Source: Candidatus Agathobaculum intestinipullorum
GTDB lineage: Bacteria > Bacillota > Clostridia > Oscillospirales > Butyricicoccaceae
NCBI GenBank assembly: GCA_019117485.1
Contig: DWZQ01000015.1
Coordinates: forward strand, 1-64,000
Direction of reading: 5' to 3'
Length of the DNA stretch: 64,000 bases
Shown here: positions 16,581 to 25,150 of the stretch, piece after piece
Layout: each line of letters begins with the position of its first letter
How positions within the stretch are numbered: position 1 is the first letter of the stretch
Notes under the pieces: model-generated
Seen by the model: only the letters and a program-made list of their open reading frames with translations
Told to the model about the DNA's origin: nothing
Databases searched by the model: none
Translations under genes and position numbers: made by a program

Positions 16581-17552
16581 TTACAGGTCGAAAGTCTTGG
16601 CACGGCCTTTGGCAGCGGCCTTGCCAGTCGCAGCGAGCAGCACGGACAGGGCCGCGGTCTGTTCCTTTTCGCGGGCAGCGTCGCAGGCTGCGGAAACGTC
16701 CACGGCGGTCAGCACGCCGAGCGACAACAGGAACGAGATCGCCGCACTCTCACCAGCGGCAGCACAGCTGCGCAGCAACGCGCCGCCGTGCGCGCGCAGA
16801 CAGTCGAGATAAGTCCCGCGCGCAGTATCCGACAGGGCATAGGGCACGGACAGCCGCCGCGCGGCCACCCGCGCCGCGACCACGAAGTCATGCCGCTCGA
16901 GCAAACCAGTGAGCGCAAGGTCGTATTGTCGGAAACTCAGCACACCTGCATCGAAGCACTGGCGGTAGCCATAGCCGGCGCCGTGGATGCGGCGCTGGAA
17001 GATGTGCGCGGGGGACAAGTCCTCCAACTCCTCGGTGTAAGCTGGGAACAACAGGCGCGCAGACGCGGATGCGTCAAAGCGCACGTCCAGCTCGCCCGCG
17101 TGCTCGCCCAGCAGCTTTTGCAGACAGGTCGGGGCGGCGGGGTTGGCGCACAGCACAACCGCGCACAGCGCACGGCAATTCATCAATGCGCCGCCGCCAA
17201 ATTCCGTGACCGCGCCGGAAAGCGTCAGCGTTTCCAGCCGACGGCAATTGTAAAACGCATAGCTGCCCACGCTTTGCAGATGTGCAGGCAGCGCCACCGA
17301 CCGGATGGCGTTCGCGTCATGCGCAGGCTCCGACCCGCCGCAGGTAACACGCACGGGAAAGGTCTCACGGCCGGAAAGGTCGGGCGCGCGCTCACTGAGC
17401 GCGTAAGCGCCCAGCTGCACAACCGGCGCGCCGTCGATGGTATCCGGCAGATGTACCGCGTCGTCGCGCGTCTCGCACCGCAGGATGGCGATGCCGTCCG
17501 GCACGCGCGCGCAGGTCAGCAACAGGTCGTTTTCACCCTCGATGATGTGCAT
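16581..17552 (-). CDS. BspA-type leucine-rich-repeat (LRR_5-like) protein
   Basis: 323 residues from MHIIEGEND, preceded by GAAAGGGGGG; the ORF-track start 84 bases upstream lacks a ribosome binding site. The N-terminal half has repeats of the LRR_5 type (LPDTIDGAPVVQLGAYAL, LPAHLQSVGSYAFYNCRRLETL). The C-terminal half has ankyrin-like helix pairs (ALSVLLAATGKAAAKG, SAAISFLLSLG). No signal peptide, so cytoplasmic. First gene of the operon with the VWA and MoxR proteins; it may provide substrate recognition (inference). Confidence 0.78.
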   Translation of the reverse strand: MHIIEGENDLLLTCARVPDGIAILRCETRDDAVHLPDTIDGAPVVQLGAYALSERAPDLSGRETFPVRVTCGGSEPAHDANAIRSVALPAHLQSVGSYAFYNCRRLETLTLSGAVTEFGGGALMNCRALCAVVLCANPAAPTCLQKLLGEHAGELDVRFDASASARLLFPAYTEELEDLSPAHIFQRRIHGAGYGYRQCFDAGVLSFRQYDLALTGLLERHDFVVAARVAARRLSVPYALSDTARGTYLDCLRAHGGALLRSCAAAGESAAISFLLSLGVLTAVDVSAACDAAREKEQTAALSVLLAATGKAAAKGRAKTFDL

Positions 17553-17703
17553 GGCGCGTCCCCCCCTTTCCTTCGCCTCTCGTCTGGACTGATTATAGCA
17601 CAGCCGCCGCGGTGCGGCAAGGCACGGCAGCCGCACCGCGAGCGGCGCTTCTCATGATAAGAAAATATCACCGCAATAAAATATAAAAATTCTCAAATTA
17701 TGC

Positions 17704-17732
17704 TTGACAAAACGCCCCGACGCGCATATACT
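17704..17732 (+). promoter_or_regulatory. Consensus promoter of the trpB2 T-box transcript
   Basis: TTGACA, 17 bp, TATACT; a near-perfect vegetative promoter. Confidence 0.85.
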
Positions 17733-17737
17733 TGGAG

Positions 17738-18023
17738 CATACCGAAAAACCAATGACGAAGACGAGTAGCAGGGAAACCAACCCTCCAAGAGAGCCGCGG
17801 ATGGTGTGATCGCGGCAGGCGAGGCCCTTGTGAATGGACTTTAGCAGGGCAAGGCGAAAGGCCGCAGCGGCCGAGTAACTGCGACGGGGACTCCGCCCGT
17901 TATCCGGGGAGCGTACATTGTCGGATGTGCGAAAACGAGCGGGCGCAACAGCGTCAACTTGGGTGGTACCGCAAGAGTTTATTTGACTCCTGTCCCATGA
18001 TAACATGGGGCAGGAGTTTTTTT
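17738..18023 (+). promoter_or_regulatory. T-box leader, probable Trp specifier
   Basis: The leader has the standard parts: AGTA (GACGAGTAGCAGGG), AGAGA, a GGTG loop, and the specifier loop GTGAA-TGG-A at 17832-17838, which reads UGG (Trp) directly after GAA. The T-box TGGGTGGTACCGC is at 17960-17972 and a strong terminator (ACTCCTG...CAGGAGT plus T7) at 17986-18023. The downstream gene is trpB2, which agrees with a tryptophan signal. The T-box base opposite the tRNA discriminator is U; for a G73 tRNA-Trp this would be a wobble pair. Confidence 0.88.
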
Positions 18024-18066
18024 ATTCCGTTCATCACATATTTTCATATAAAGGAGAGAACCTACC

Positions 18067-19437
18067 ATGGCAAAGATTCCGCACAGACTGTATTTGACCG
18101 AAGACCAGATGCCGACGCAATGGTACAACCTGCGCGCTGATATGAAGGAACAGCCCGACCCGCTCCTCCATCCGGGTACGCACGCGCCGCTGCCCGAGGA
18201 TGCGCTCTATCCGATCTTCTGCGAAAAACTCGCGCATCAGGAGATCGACAGCACGACCCGTTACTTCGATATCCCCGAGCCGGTACTCGATATGTATAAG
18301 CTGTACCGTCCGTCGCCGCTGTGCCGTGCGTACAACCTCGAAAAGGCGCTCGACACCCCGGCAAAGATCTATTACAAGTTCGAGGGTAACAACACCTCGG
18401 GCAGCCACAAGCTCAATTCCGCCATCGCGCAAGCGTACTACGCCAAGGAGCAGGGCCTCAAGGGGCTGACGACCGAGACCGGTGCGGGCCAGTGGGGCAC
18501 AGCGCTCTCCGAGGCGTGCGCATACTTCGGCCTCGACCTCAAGGTCTATATGGTTAAGGTATCCTATGAGCAGAAGCCGTACCGCAAGGCGGTTATGCAG
18601 ACCTTCGGCGCAGACGTGACACCCTCACCCTCCAACACCACCGAGGCGGGTCGCGCCATCCTTGCGCAAAACCCGACAACCGGCGGTTCGCTGGGCTGCG
18701 CGATCTCCGAGGCGGTTGAAGTGGCCACCACACACGAAGGCTACCGCTATGTGCTCGGCTCGGTTCTCAATCAGGTGCTGCTGCACCAGTCGATCATCGG
18801 CCTGGAGAGCAAACAGGCAATGGAGATGCTGGACGAATACCCGGATATCGTCATCGGCTGCGCGGGCGGCGGCTCCAATCTGGGCGGCCTGATTGCGCCG
18901 TTCATGCAGGATAAGCTGACCGGCAAGGCCGACCCGCGTATCATCGCGGTCGAACCGGCATCCTGCCCGTCGTTCACCCGCGGCAAGTACGCCTACGACT
19001 TCTGCGACACCGGCCATGTGACCCCGCTGGCGCGTATGTACACGCTGGGCAACGGCTTTATGCCCGCCGCCAACCATGCGGGCGGCCTGCGCTACCACGG
19101 CATGAGCCCAATCCTGTCCAAGCTGTACCACGACGGTTACATGGAGGCGACTTCGGTCAAGCAGACCGATGTATTCGACGCAGCCGTGCAGTTTGCCAAG
19201 GTTGAAACCATCCTGCCTGCACCTGAGTCCAGCCATGCAATCCGCTGCGCGATCGACGAGGCGCTCAAGTGCAAGGAAACCGGCGAGGCCAAGACCATCC
19301 TGTTCGGCCTGACCGGCACGGGCTACTTCGATATGACCGCCTACGAGTCCTATCTCGCGGGCACGATGAAGGACCACATCCCGACGGACGAGGAATTGCA
19401 GACCGGTTTTGACACCCTGCCGGCGCAGCCGGAATAA
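18067..19437 (+). CDS. trpB: Tryptophan synthase beta chain, TrpB2 type
   Basis: 456 residues, longer than TrpB1 (~400) and typical of TrpB2. PLP lysine in GNNTSGSHKLNSA, TETGAGQWG substrate loop, phosphate-binding GCAGGGSNLGG. The enzyme condenses indole with serine (or phosphoserine in some TrpB2) to give tryptophan. No trpA or other trp genes are adjacent, so it probably works as a stand-alone indole salvage enzyme. It sits behind a Trp-type T-box, so it should be made when tRNA-Trp is uncharged. Confidence 0.94.
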   Translation: MAKIPHRLYLTEDQMPTQWYNLRADMKEQPDPLLHPGTHAPLPEDALYPIFCEKLAHQEIDSTTRYFDIPEPVLDMYKLYRPSPLCRAYNLEKALDTPAKIYYKFEGNNTSGSHKLNSAIAQAYYAKEQGLKGLTTETGAGQWGTALSEACAYFGLDLKVYMVKVSYEQKPYRKAVMQTFGADVTPSPSNTTEAGRAILAQNPTTGGSLGCAISEAVEVATTHEGYRYVLGSVLNQVLLHQSIIGLESKQAMEMLDEYPDIVIGCAGGGSNLGGLIAPFMQDKLTGKADPRIIAVEPASCPSFTRGKYAYDFCDTGHVTPLARMYTLGNGFMPAANHAGGLRYHGMSPILSKLYHDGYMEATSVKQTDVFDAAVQFAKVETILPAPESSHAIRCAIDEALKCKETGEAKTILFGLTGTGYFDMTAYESYLAGTMKDHIPTDEELQTGFDTLPAQPE

Positions 19438-19470
19438 CCGTCGGCCAAATAAACGAAAAAGGGGGCGGCG

Positions 19471-19830
19471 ATGGCCGTGGCGGAGCAGCTGCTGGAAAGC
19501 ATCGTTTCATGGGCGATCCTGCTGTTTGAGTATGTTGGCGTGATCGTCATTGTGGTCGCAGGCGCGCGGGGCGTATGGTATTACATCCACCGCGACCCGC
19601 TCACCCGACTGTCGCTGGCCAAGGGGCTGTCCCTCGGGCTGGAATTCAAGCTCGGCAGCGAAATTTTGCGCACGGTCATCGTGCGCGAGTTCAAGGAGAT
19701 CGGGCTGGTCGGCGCGATTATCCTGCTGCGCGCGGCGCTGACCGTGCTCATCCACTGGGAAATCAAAAACGAGGAGCAGGCCGCCGAGGAACGGCAGAGC
19801 AAGGCCGAACCGCCCAATATGGTATCCTGA
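19471..19830 (+). CDS. DUF1622 family membrane protein
   Basis: 119 residues. Hydrophobic helices at ~15-35 and ~78-98, with the conserved middle RDPLTRLSLAKGLSLGLEFKLGSEILRTV of DUF1622. Function of the family is unknown. Preceded by AAAGGGGGCG, 33 bp after trpB and possibly read through from it; followed by a terminator. Confidence 0.88.
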   Translation: MAVAEQLLESIVSWAILLFEYVGVIVIVVAGARGVWYYIHRDPLTRLSLAKGLSLGLEFKLGSEILRTVIVREFKEIGLVGAIILLRAALTVLIHWEIKNEEQAAEERQSKAEPPNMVS

Positions 19831-19837
19831 CGAATAC

Positions 19838-19870
19838 AGCGCCCGCCTGATCGAAGGCGGGCGCTTTGTT
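19838..19870 (+). terminator. Terminator after DUF1622
   Basis: AGCGCCCGCC-tgatcgaa-GGCGGGCGCT followed by TTGTT. Confidence 0.82.
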
Positions 19871-19887
19871 ATACCACGCGCTGGGCG

Positions 19888-19916
19888 TTGACGACGCGGC
19901 GCGCGCCACTTATAAT
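19888..19916 (+). promoter_or_regulatory. Promoter of bcp-yaaA-helicase operon
   Basis: TTGACG, 17 bp, TATAAT, about 60 bp before the bcp start. Confidence 0.82.
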
Positions 19917-19924
19917 GTGATACA

Positions 19925-19954
19925 GGGGACGCGGGCCAGTTCCCGTGTCCCCTA
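19925..19954 (+). promoter_or_regulatory. 5' UTR hairpin in front of bcp
   Basis: GGGGACGCGGG-ccagtt-CCCGTGTCCCC placed right after the predicted start point and ending 21 bp before the bcp start codon. It is followed by TATTTAATTAT, not a full T run, so it may be a stabilising stem or weak attenuator. Confidence 0.55.
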
Positions 19955-19975
19955 TTTAATTATAAAGGAGCGTTT

Positions 19976-20440
19976 ATGATGCTGGAAGTTGGCATGAAAG
20001 CACCCGATTTCACCCTGCCCGACAAGGATGGCAACGAAGTCCGTCTGTCTGCCTTTCTGGGTAAAAAGGTGATTTTATATTTTTATCCCCGCGATAACAC
20101 GCCGGGCTGCACGCGGCAGGCTTGCGCCTTTGCGCAGCACCACGCAGCGCTGACGGATAAGAACGCCGTTGTCATCGGCGTGAGCAAGGACTCGGTCGCC
20201 TCGCACCTGAAATTCGCGCAGAAGTACGAACTGCCGTATGTATTGCTGTCCGACCCCGAGCGGCAGGCCATAGAGGCCTACGGCGTCTGGCAGGAAAAGA
20301 AGTTGTATGGCAAGGTCAGTATGGGCGTGGTGCGCACGACCTTCCTGATTGACGAACAGGGCGTGATCGAAAAAATCATGCTCAAGGTCAAGCCGGATAC
20401 CAACGCGGAAGAAATTCTGGCGTATCTGGGCGGGGCATGA
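19976..20440 (+). CDS. bcp: Thioredoxin-dependent thiol peroxidase (BCP-type peroxiredoxin)
   Basis: 154 residues, normal length. Peroxidatic and resolving cysteines lie five residues apart in TPGCTRQACAF, as in E. coli Bcp Cys45/Cys50; APDFTLPDKDGNEV and YPRDNTPGC are AhpC/TSA signatures. Reduces hydrogen peroxide and lipid peroxides with thioredoxin. The stop overlaps the yaaA start by 4 bp (ATGA), so the two stress proteins are translated in one unit. Confidence 0.95.
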   Translation: MMLEVGMKAPDFTLPDKDGNEVRLSAFLGKKVILYFYPRDNTPGCTRQACAFAQHHAALTDKNAVVIGVSKDSVASHLKFAQKYELPYVLLSDPERQAIEAYGVWQEKKLYGKVSMGVVRTTFLIDEQGVIEKIMLKVKPDTNAEEILAYLGGA

Positions 20441-21207
20441 GCATGCGCATCATCATCTCCCCCGCCAAGAAAATGAACGTTGACACGGACACGCTGCCGT
20501 GGCGCGACCTGCCGCAGTTTTTAGGCCGCGCAGAAACGCTTTATGACCGTCTGCGCGGCATGGACGAAACCCGGCTCAAAGCCCTGTGGAAGTGCAGCGA
20601 CGCGATTGTGCGGCAAAATGTCGAACGGCTACGGCAAACCGACCTGCGCACCCGGCTGACGCCTGCCATTCTGTCCTACGAGGGCATCCAATACCGCTAT
20701 ATGGCGCCCGGTGTATTTACTGCCGAGCAGCTTGCGTATGTGCAGGGGCATCTGCGTATCCTGTCCGGGCTGTATGGCGTACTGCGCCCATTTGACGGCG
20801 TCACGCCTTACCGGCTGGAAATGCAGGCCAAGCTGCAAACTGCGGACGCAGACGACCTCTACGGCTTCTGGGGCGGCAGCATCGCGGACAATCTGTATGC
20901 CGAAACCGACTGTATCGTCAACCTTGCATCTAAGGAGTACAGCGTGTGCATCTCCCGGTACAAAAAGCCGGGTACGAGGTTCATCACCTGCGTGTTTGGA
21001 GAGGAAAAGGGCGGGAAAATCATCGAAAAGGGCACGCTGTGCAAGATGGCACGCGGCGAAATGGTGCGCCATCTCGCCGAGTGCGGCGCGGAAAGCCCGG
21101 ACGCACTGCGGTCGTTCTCCGCGCTGGGATATGCCTACGCGCCGGAACATTCGGACGCGGAAACTTATGTGTTCTTGTTGCAAAAGGCGGCAACACACGG
21201 GGAGTAA
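20437..21207 (+). CDS. yaaA: Peroxide stress protein YaaA (DUF328/UPF0246)
   Basis: 256 residues. RIIISPAKKMN at the start and the interior YRLEMQAKL, NLASKEYSV, CVFGEEKGGK segments are YaaA signatures. In E. coli YaaA lowers free iron during peroxide stress and binds DNA. Co-translated with bcp and followed 1 bp later by a UvrD-like helicase; the operon therefore reads as oxidative stress and DNA repair. Confidence 0.93.
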   Translation: MSMRIIISPAKKMNVDTDTLPWRDLPQFLGRAETLYDRLRGMDETRLKALWKCSDAIVRQNVERLRQTDLRTRLTPAILSYEGIQYRYMAPGVFTAEQLAYVQGHLRILSGLYGVLRPFDGVTPYRLEMQAKLQTADADDLYGFWGGSIADNLYAETDCIVNLASKEYSVCISRYKKPGTRFITCVFGEEKGGKIIEKGTLCKMARGEMVRHLAECGAESPDALRSFSALGYAYAPEHSDAETYVFLLQKAATHGE

Positions 21208-21208
21208 C

Positions 21209-23341
21209 ATGGATTTTTCACAGTTTATGGCGCGTTTTGGCCTGACGCTGGACGCGCAGCAGCAGGTGGCGGTGCAAACAATCGACGGGCCGGTGCTGCT
21301 ACTTGCCGTGCCGGGCAGCGGCAAAACCACTACGCTGGTCGCGCGGCTGGGTTACATGCGCCATGTGCGCGGCATCCCACCGGAACGCATTTTGACCATG
21401 ACCTACACGGTCGCGGCGGCGCGCGATATGCAGGCGCGGTACGCTGCCCTGTTCGGCGCAGAGGAAGCCGGACAGTTCGCCTTCCGCACGATCAACGGCG
21501 TGTGCAGCCGCATCATCCGCCGGTACGAGCGCATGCTCGGGCGCACGGCGTTCCGGCTGCTGGAGGACGGCGGTGAGAAAACCGCGCTCATCAGCGAGTT
21601 GTACCGCGCCCAAAGCGGCGAATTTGCCACCGAAAGCACGGTCAAATCCCTGCAAACCGCACTGACCTATGCCAAAAACCAGATGCTGCAAGGCAACGCA
21701 CTGACTCAGATCGAGGTCGAAGGGGTTGATTTTGCGGCCTTTTTCGCGGCTTACAACAAAGCGCTGCGCGCGCGGCAGCAGATGGATTACGACGACCAGA
21801 TGGTCTACGCCCTGCGCATCCTGCGGCAATATCCCGAAGTGCTGCGCGCCGTGCAGGCGCAGTACCGCTATTTCTGCGTCGACGAGGCGCAGGACACCTC
21901 GAAAATCCAGCATGCCGTCATCCAGCTGCTGGCCGGGCAGGACGGTAATTTGTTTCTGGTCGGCGATGAAGATCAGAGTATTTACGGCTTCCGCGCGGCC
22001 TACCCGCAGGCGTTGACCGAATTTGATAAGGTCTATCCCCACGCCAAAGTGCTCTACATGGAGCAGAACTACCGCTCGACACGGCAGATCGTCGAGGTGG
22101 CGGACGCGTTCATTCAGAAGAACAGAAACCGCCGTCCCAAGCACATGCGGGCAACGCAGGGGGACGGCCCGGCCGTGCGGGCGCATCCGGTCTACGACCG
22201 GCAACGGCAATATGGCTGGCTGTGCAAGCTGGCGCAGGATTGTACCATGGAAACCGCCGTACTCTACCGCGATAACGACAGCGCGCTGCCGCTCATTGAC
22301 CGGCTCGACCGGCTGGGGCTTGCCTACCGCTGCCGTCAGGTAGACAGCCTGGTTTTCTCGAACCATGTTGTGCGGGATATCACGGATATCATCCGCTTTG
22401 CGCAAAACCCGTGCGACGGCGAAACCTTCCTGCGTATCTACTACAAGCTGGGCGCGGGCATCAGCCGCCTGATGGCGCAGGTCGCGGCCGACCGCGCCGC
22501 CATGGAGGGCGAGACATTGCTATCCTTTATCGCGGGGCTGTCCTCTGCCTCGGCTTGGACACAGAAGCAGTGCCGCGCGCTGCAAACCCATCTGGCAAAC
22601 CTGCTGGACGAACGGGCGGACAAGGCCGTTTACCGCATCGTACACTTCATGGGCTATGGGGATTATCTTAACGAGCGCGGTGGCGACCTGTCCCGCGCAG
22701 ACATTTTGGAAGCGCTGGGCACACAGGAGTCAACACCCGCGCGCCTGCTGGAACGTCTGGAAGAACTGCGTGCGGTCGTGCAGCGCGGCGGCACGGACGC
22801 GGACTGCCCATTCATCCTGTCGACCATCCACTCCAGCAAGGGGCTGGAATATGAACGGGTTATCCTGATGGACGTGGCCGACGGCCTGCTGCCCAAGGCG
22901 CTGCCAGGCCCGCAGGCATCCAAAGAAGATCTGGATGCCTACGAAGAGGATAGACGGCTGTTCTACGTCGGCATGACCCGGGCAAAGCGCGATCTATCCA
23001 TCTTAACTTTCCGCAAACCGGGCGAGGATTCGGCATTTGCCGACGAGCTGTTCCCGCCCGAACCTGGGACAGCAGCGGTTCCGGTGCCTCCGGCGCAGGC
23101 TGCTGCGTCTACATCCGCTGCCAGAACGATGGCCGTTGCACCGGACATGTCCGTGTGTGACACAGGGGCACACGCCCCGGTTTACCGACCGGGCGCACGG
23201 GTTCGCCACAAGGTCTTCGGGTCGGGCACACTGGTCAGCCGTTTGGGCGACATCGCCGTGATCGACTTTGACAGCGGTCAAACCAAAAAACTCGCGATAT
23301 CGGTTGCGCTGCGGGCAGGGCAGCTGCGGCCCGAAGCATAA
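21209..23341 (+). CDS. UvrD/PcrA-like superfamily 1 DNA helicase
   Basis: 710 residues from MDFSQFMARFG, with GGGGAG just upstream; the 876-residue ORF-track version runs back through yaaA in another frame and is wrong. Motifs in order: Walker A AVPGSGKTT, Walker B VDEAQDT, motif III GDEDQSIYGFRAA, motif IV EQNYRS, motif V TIHSSKGLEYERVI, motif VI VGMTRAK. The end (VRHKVFGSGTLV...DIAVIDF) is a PcrA-like Tudor tail that can bind RNA polymerase. 3'-5' unwinding in repair or replication restart is expected. No 1B-type insertion beyond the usual is evident. Confidence 0.92.
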   Translation: MDFSQFMARFGLTLDAQQQVAVQTIDGPVLLLAVPGSGKTTTLVARLGYMRHVRGIPPERILTMTYTVAAARDMQARYAALFGAEEAGQFAFRTINGVCSRIIRRYERMLGRTAFRLLEDGGEKTALISELYRAQSGEFATESTVKSLQTALTYAKNQMLQGNALTQIEVEGVDFAAFFAAYNKALRARQQMDYDDQMVYALRILRQYPEVLRAVQAQYRYFCVDEAQDTSKIQHAVIQLLAGQDGNLFLVGDEDQSIYGFRAAYPQALTEFDKVYPHAKVLYMEQNYRSTRQIVEVADAFIQKNRNRRPKHMRATQGDGPAVRAHPVYDRQRQYGWLCKLAQDCTMETAVLYRDNDSALPLIDRLDRLGLAYRCRQVDSLVFSNHVVRDITDIIRFAQNPCDGETFLRIYYKLGAGISRLMAQVAADRAAMEGETLLSFIAGLSSASAWTQKQCRALQTHLANLLDERADKAVYRIVHFMGYGDYLNERGGDLSRADILEALGTQESTPARLLERLEELRAVVQRGGTDADCPFILSTIHSSKGLEYERVILMDVADGLLPKALPGPQASKEDLDAYEEDRRLFYVGMTRAKRDLSILTFRKPGEDSAFADELFPPEPGTAAVPVPPAQAAASTSAARTMAVAPDMSVCDTGAHAPVYRPGARVRHKVFGSGTLVSRLGDIAVIDFDSGQTKKLAISVALRAGQLRPEA

Positions 23342-23350
23342 ACCGGCAGG

Positions 23351-23394
23351 AAAAAGCAACAAGGGACGCTCACACGCGTCCCTTGTTGCTTTTT
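23351..23394. terminator. Bidirectional terminator
   Basis: AAAAAGCAACAAGGGACG / CGTCCCTTGTTGCTTTTT, a very strong hairpin between the helicase gene and the convergent PHP gene. Confidence 0.92.
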
Positions 23395-23404
23395 ATCTTC
23401 CCTA

Positions 23405-24235
23405 TCATAACGGATGAAACACCGGCTGCATCTGTTCAAAAGTGCAAAACTGCCGAAAACCTAGATCGCGCAGCAGCGCACGCGCTTCCTCTATGTGGGT
23501 ACCCAAATGCGCCGGGGCATGGCTGTCGCTGCCGATTGTCAGGATGGTACCGCCCAGTTCCCGGTACAACTGCAAAATGGCAACGGAAGGCGTGGTATCA
23601 GTCAGCCCATAGCGGTGGGACGAGGTATTCACCTCGATCCCCTTGCCGTCCGCGATCACGCGGCGCAGAATGGCTTCGACCAGCGGTCGCACCCGCTCGA
23701 ACGGATAAACACCTTGCTTGTCATACCGCGTGATCAGGTCAAGGTGCCCCAGCACGCTGTATCCCTGATACTGCTGCACAACAGCGAGCAGTTCCTCATA
23801 GTACCGTTCATTGTACTCCTGCTGTGTGCACCCACGCTGGAACTCCTGCGTCCAAAACTCCTGATTTTCTACCTGATGGATGGACAGGATGACAAAATCC
23901 AGAGGATAGCGCGTCAGCAGCGCGCGAAACTGCGGGATGGTATGCGTCTGGATACCAAATTCCAACCCCACGCGGATACGGATGCGATCGCCGTAGCGAC
24001 TCTGCATATCGCGCAGCGCCGCCATATAACGGGGATAATCCACATTTGCCAGCGGCTGGCTGCCACGGTAGGCGATTTCCTCCCCTGCATCCCAATCCTT
24101 TTTGATACCGTAATCCACATGGTCGGTGATGCAGATTTCGTCCATCCCCATGCCAATGGCATCCCGGATGACCTGTTCAAGCGGATAGGTCGAGTCGTCG
24201 CTGTATTCCGAATGTACATGATAGTCTGCAAACAT
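23405..24235 (-). CDS. PHP-domain histidinol-phosphatase-type phosphoesterase
   Basis: 276 residues from MFADYHVHSEYSDDS, preceded by GGAGGTACGCC. Metal ligands of the PHP fold are visible: HVHS at the start, TDHVDYG, GLEFG, SIHQVE, GHLD and SDSHAP near the C-terminus. This is the HisK/HisJ type histidinol phosphatase family, but no his genes are nearby, so another phosphate monoester is possible. A second, diverged PHP protein is at 55.3-56.1 kb. Confidence 0.88.
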   Translation of the reverse strand: MFADYHVHSEYSDDSTYPLEQVIRDAIGMGMDEICITDHVDYGIKKDWDAGEEIAYRGSQPLANVDYPRYMAALRDMQSRYGDRIRIRVGLEFGIQTHTIPQFRALLTRYPLDFVILSIHQVENQEFWTQEFQRGCTQQEYNERYYEELLAVVQQYQGYSVLGHLDLITRYDKQGVYPFERVRPLVEAILRRVIADGKGIEVNTSSHRYGLTDTTPSVAILQLYRELGGTILTIGSDSHAPAHLGTHIEEARALLRDLGFRQFCTFEQMQPVFHPL

Positions 24236-24422
24236 GGCGTACCTCCGTCCGGTTTTGATATCCCAATGCGGCGCGTTTCTGCTGCCCAATACTGATTATA
24301 CCATATCCCCTGCCGGATTGGTACGCCAACCGCTGTTATGCCAACCATTGCAGTTTTTTATCCTACGCATGGCAAAGCCCCGCAAAATGCAGAAAGCATT
24401 TCCCATCCGCCCGCCGGTATGC

Positions 24423-24428
24423 TATAAT
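24423..24428 (+). promoter_or_regulatory. Extended -10 box of the 24451 gene
   Basis: TATGC-TATAATAAA with TG one base before TATAAT; the -35 (TTCCCA) is weak. The start codon is only ~22 bp further, so the leader is very short. Confidence 0.6.
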
Positions 24429-24450
24429 AAACCTATTGGAGGGCAAAAAC

Positions 24451-25032
24451 ATGAAGATTTATCCCCATCTGCGCGTGCTTTGGGGCGCGCTGGCAGTTTC
24501 CGCTGTACTCAATCTGGCGGCGCTGAGCACGTCGATGCAGGTGCTTTTGGCTGCAAATGTACTCAATCTGCTGTGTTACGGTGTGATCGCCTATGTGCTC
24601 TACCGCCTGTCGGACGAAAGCGAATTGCTCGGTCGTTCCTTCCCGGCGCAGCTGCTGTCGATTTCACTGATCGCGTTGGCACTGGTCGTCACCCAGCTGT
24701 CGCATGGTAACGTTATGTTGCAAAATTTTATGTCGCTGCTGTCGCTTGCGGGCAGCGTGGCCGGATTATTGAGCGAGTATTACCTGTACTGGGGTCTGGA
24801 CGAGCGCATCATCCCGCACGCCTACAACTATCCCGCGCGGCGTATCCGCTGGTGTCTGTATGCCCCTCTACTCGGCGCGATGACGGCCAGTCTGTTTATG
24901 CTGTCTGCACAGCCGGTGCTGATGCTGGTGGGTATCGTAATCCAACTCGGCGCACAGGTCGTGCCGCTGGTGCTTTTATGGCAGTACATGCGCGCGGTAC
25001 AGGCGCGTGAGGACAATCCTCTGACGTTTTGA
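24451..25032 (+). CDS. Hypothetical polytopic membrane protein
   Basis: 193 residues from MKIYPHLRVLW, preceded by TGGAGGGC. Six hydrophobic segments (roughly 10-30, 38-56, 70-90, 95-115, 135-155, 160-182) with few charged residues. No enzymatic motif and no family I recognise. Followed by a terminator and standing alone. Confidence 0.75.
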   Translation: MKIYPHLRVLWGALAVSAVLNLAALSTSMQVLLAANVLNLLCYGVIAYVLYRLSDESELLGRSFPAQLLSISLIALALVVTQLSHGNVMLQNFMSLLSLAGSVAGLLSEYYLYWGLDERIIPHAYNYPARRIRWCLYAPLLGAMTASLFMLSAQPVLMLVGIVIQLGAQVVPLVLLWQYMRAVQAREDNPLTF

Positions 25033-25035
25033 CGC

Positions 25036-25067
25036 AAAAAAAGGCGGCCACAAGGCCGCCCTTTTTT
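25036..25067 (+). terminator. Terminator after the 24451 membrane protein
   Basis: AAAAAAAGGCGGCC-acaa-GGCCGCC-TTTTTT. Confidence 0.9.
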
Positions 25068-25092
25068 GCACTCACCTCACATCAAACAGAAA

Positions 25093-25118
25093 AGAACCGC
25101 CTCAAAAATGGCGGTTCT
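25093..25118 (-). terminator. Terminator after prfC
   Basis: AGAACCGCC-tcaaaaat-GGCGGTTCT; on the minus strand it lies 33 bp after the prfC stop and is followed by TTTCTG. Confidence 0.7.
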
Positions 25119-25150
25119 TCTCATAAAAGTCCACTTCTGGCAACGACGTT

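Noticed and set aside
20711-21208. N-terminal extension of the helicase ORF to 876 residues
   Set aside because: The extension lies in yaaA in another frame; the ATG at 21209 has a GGGGAG ribosome binding site and gives the normal helicase N-terminus.
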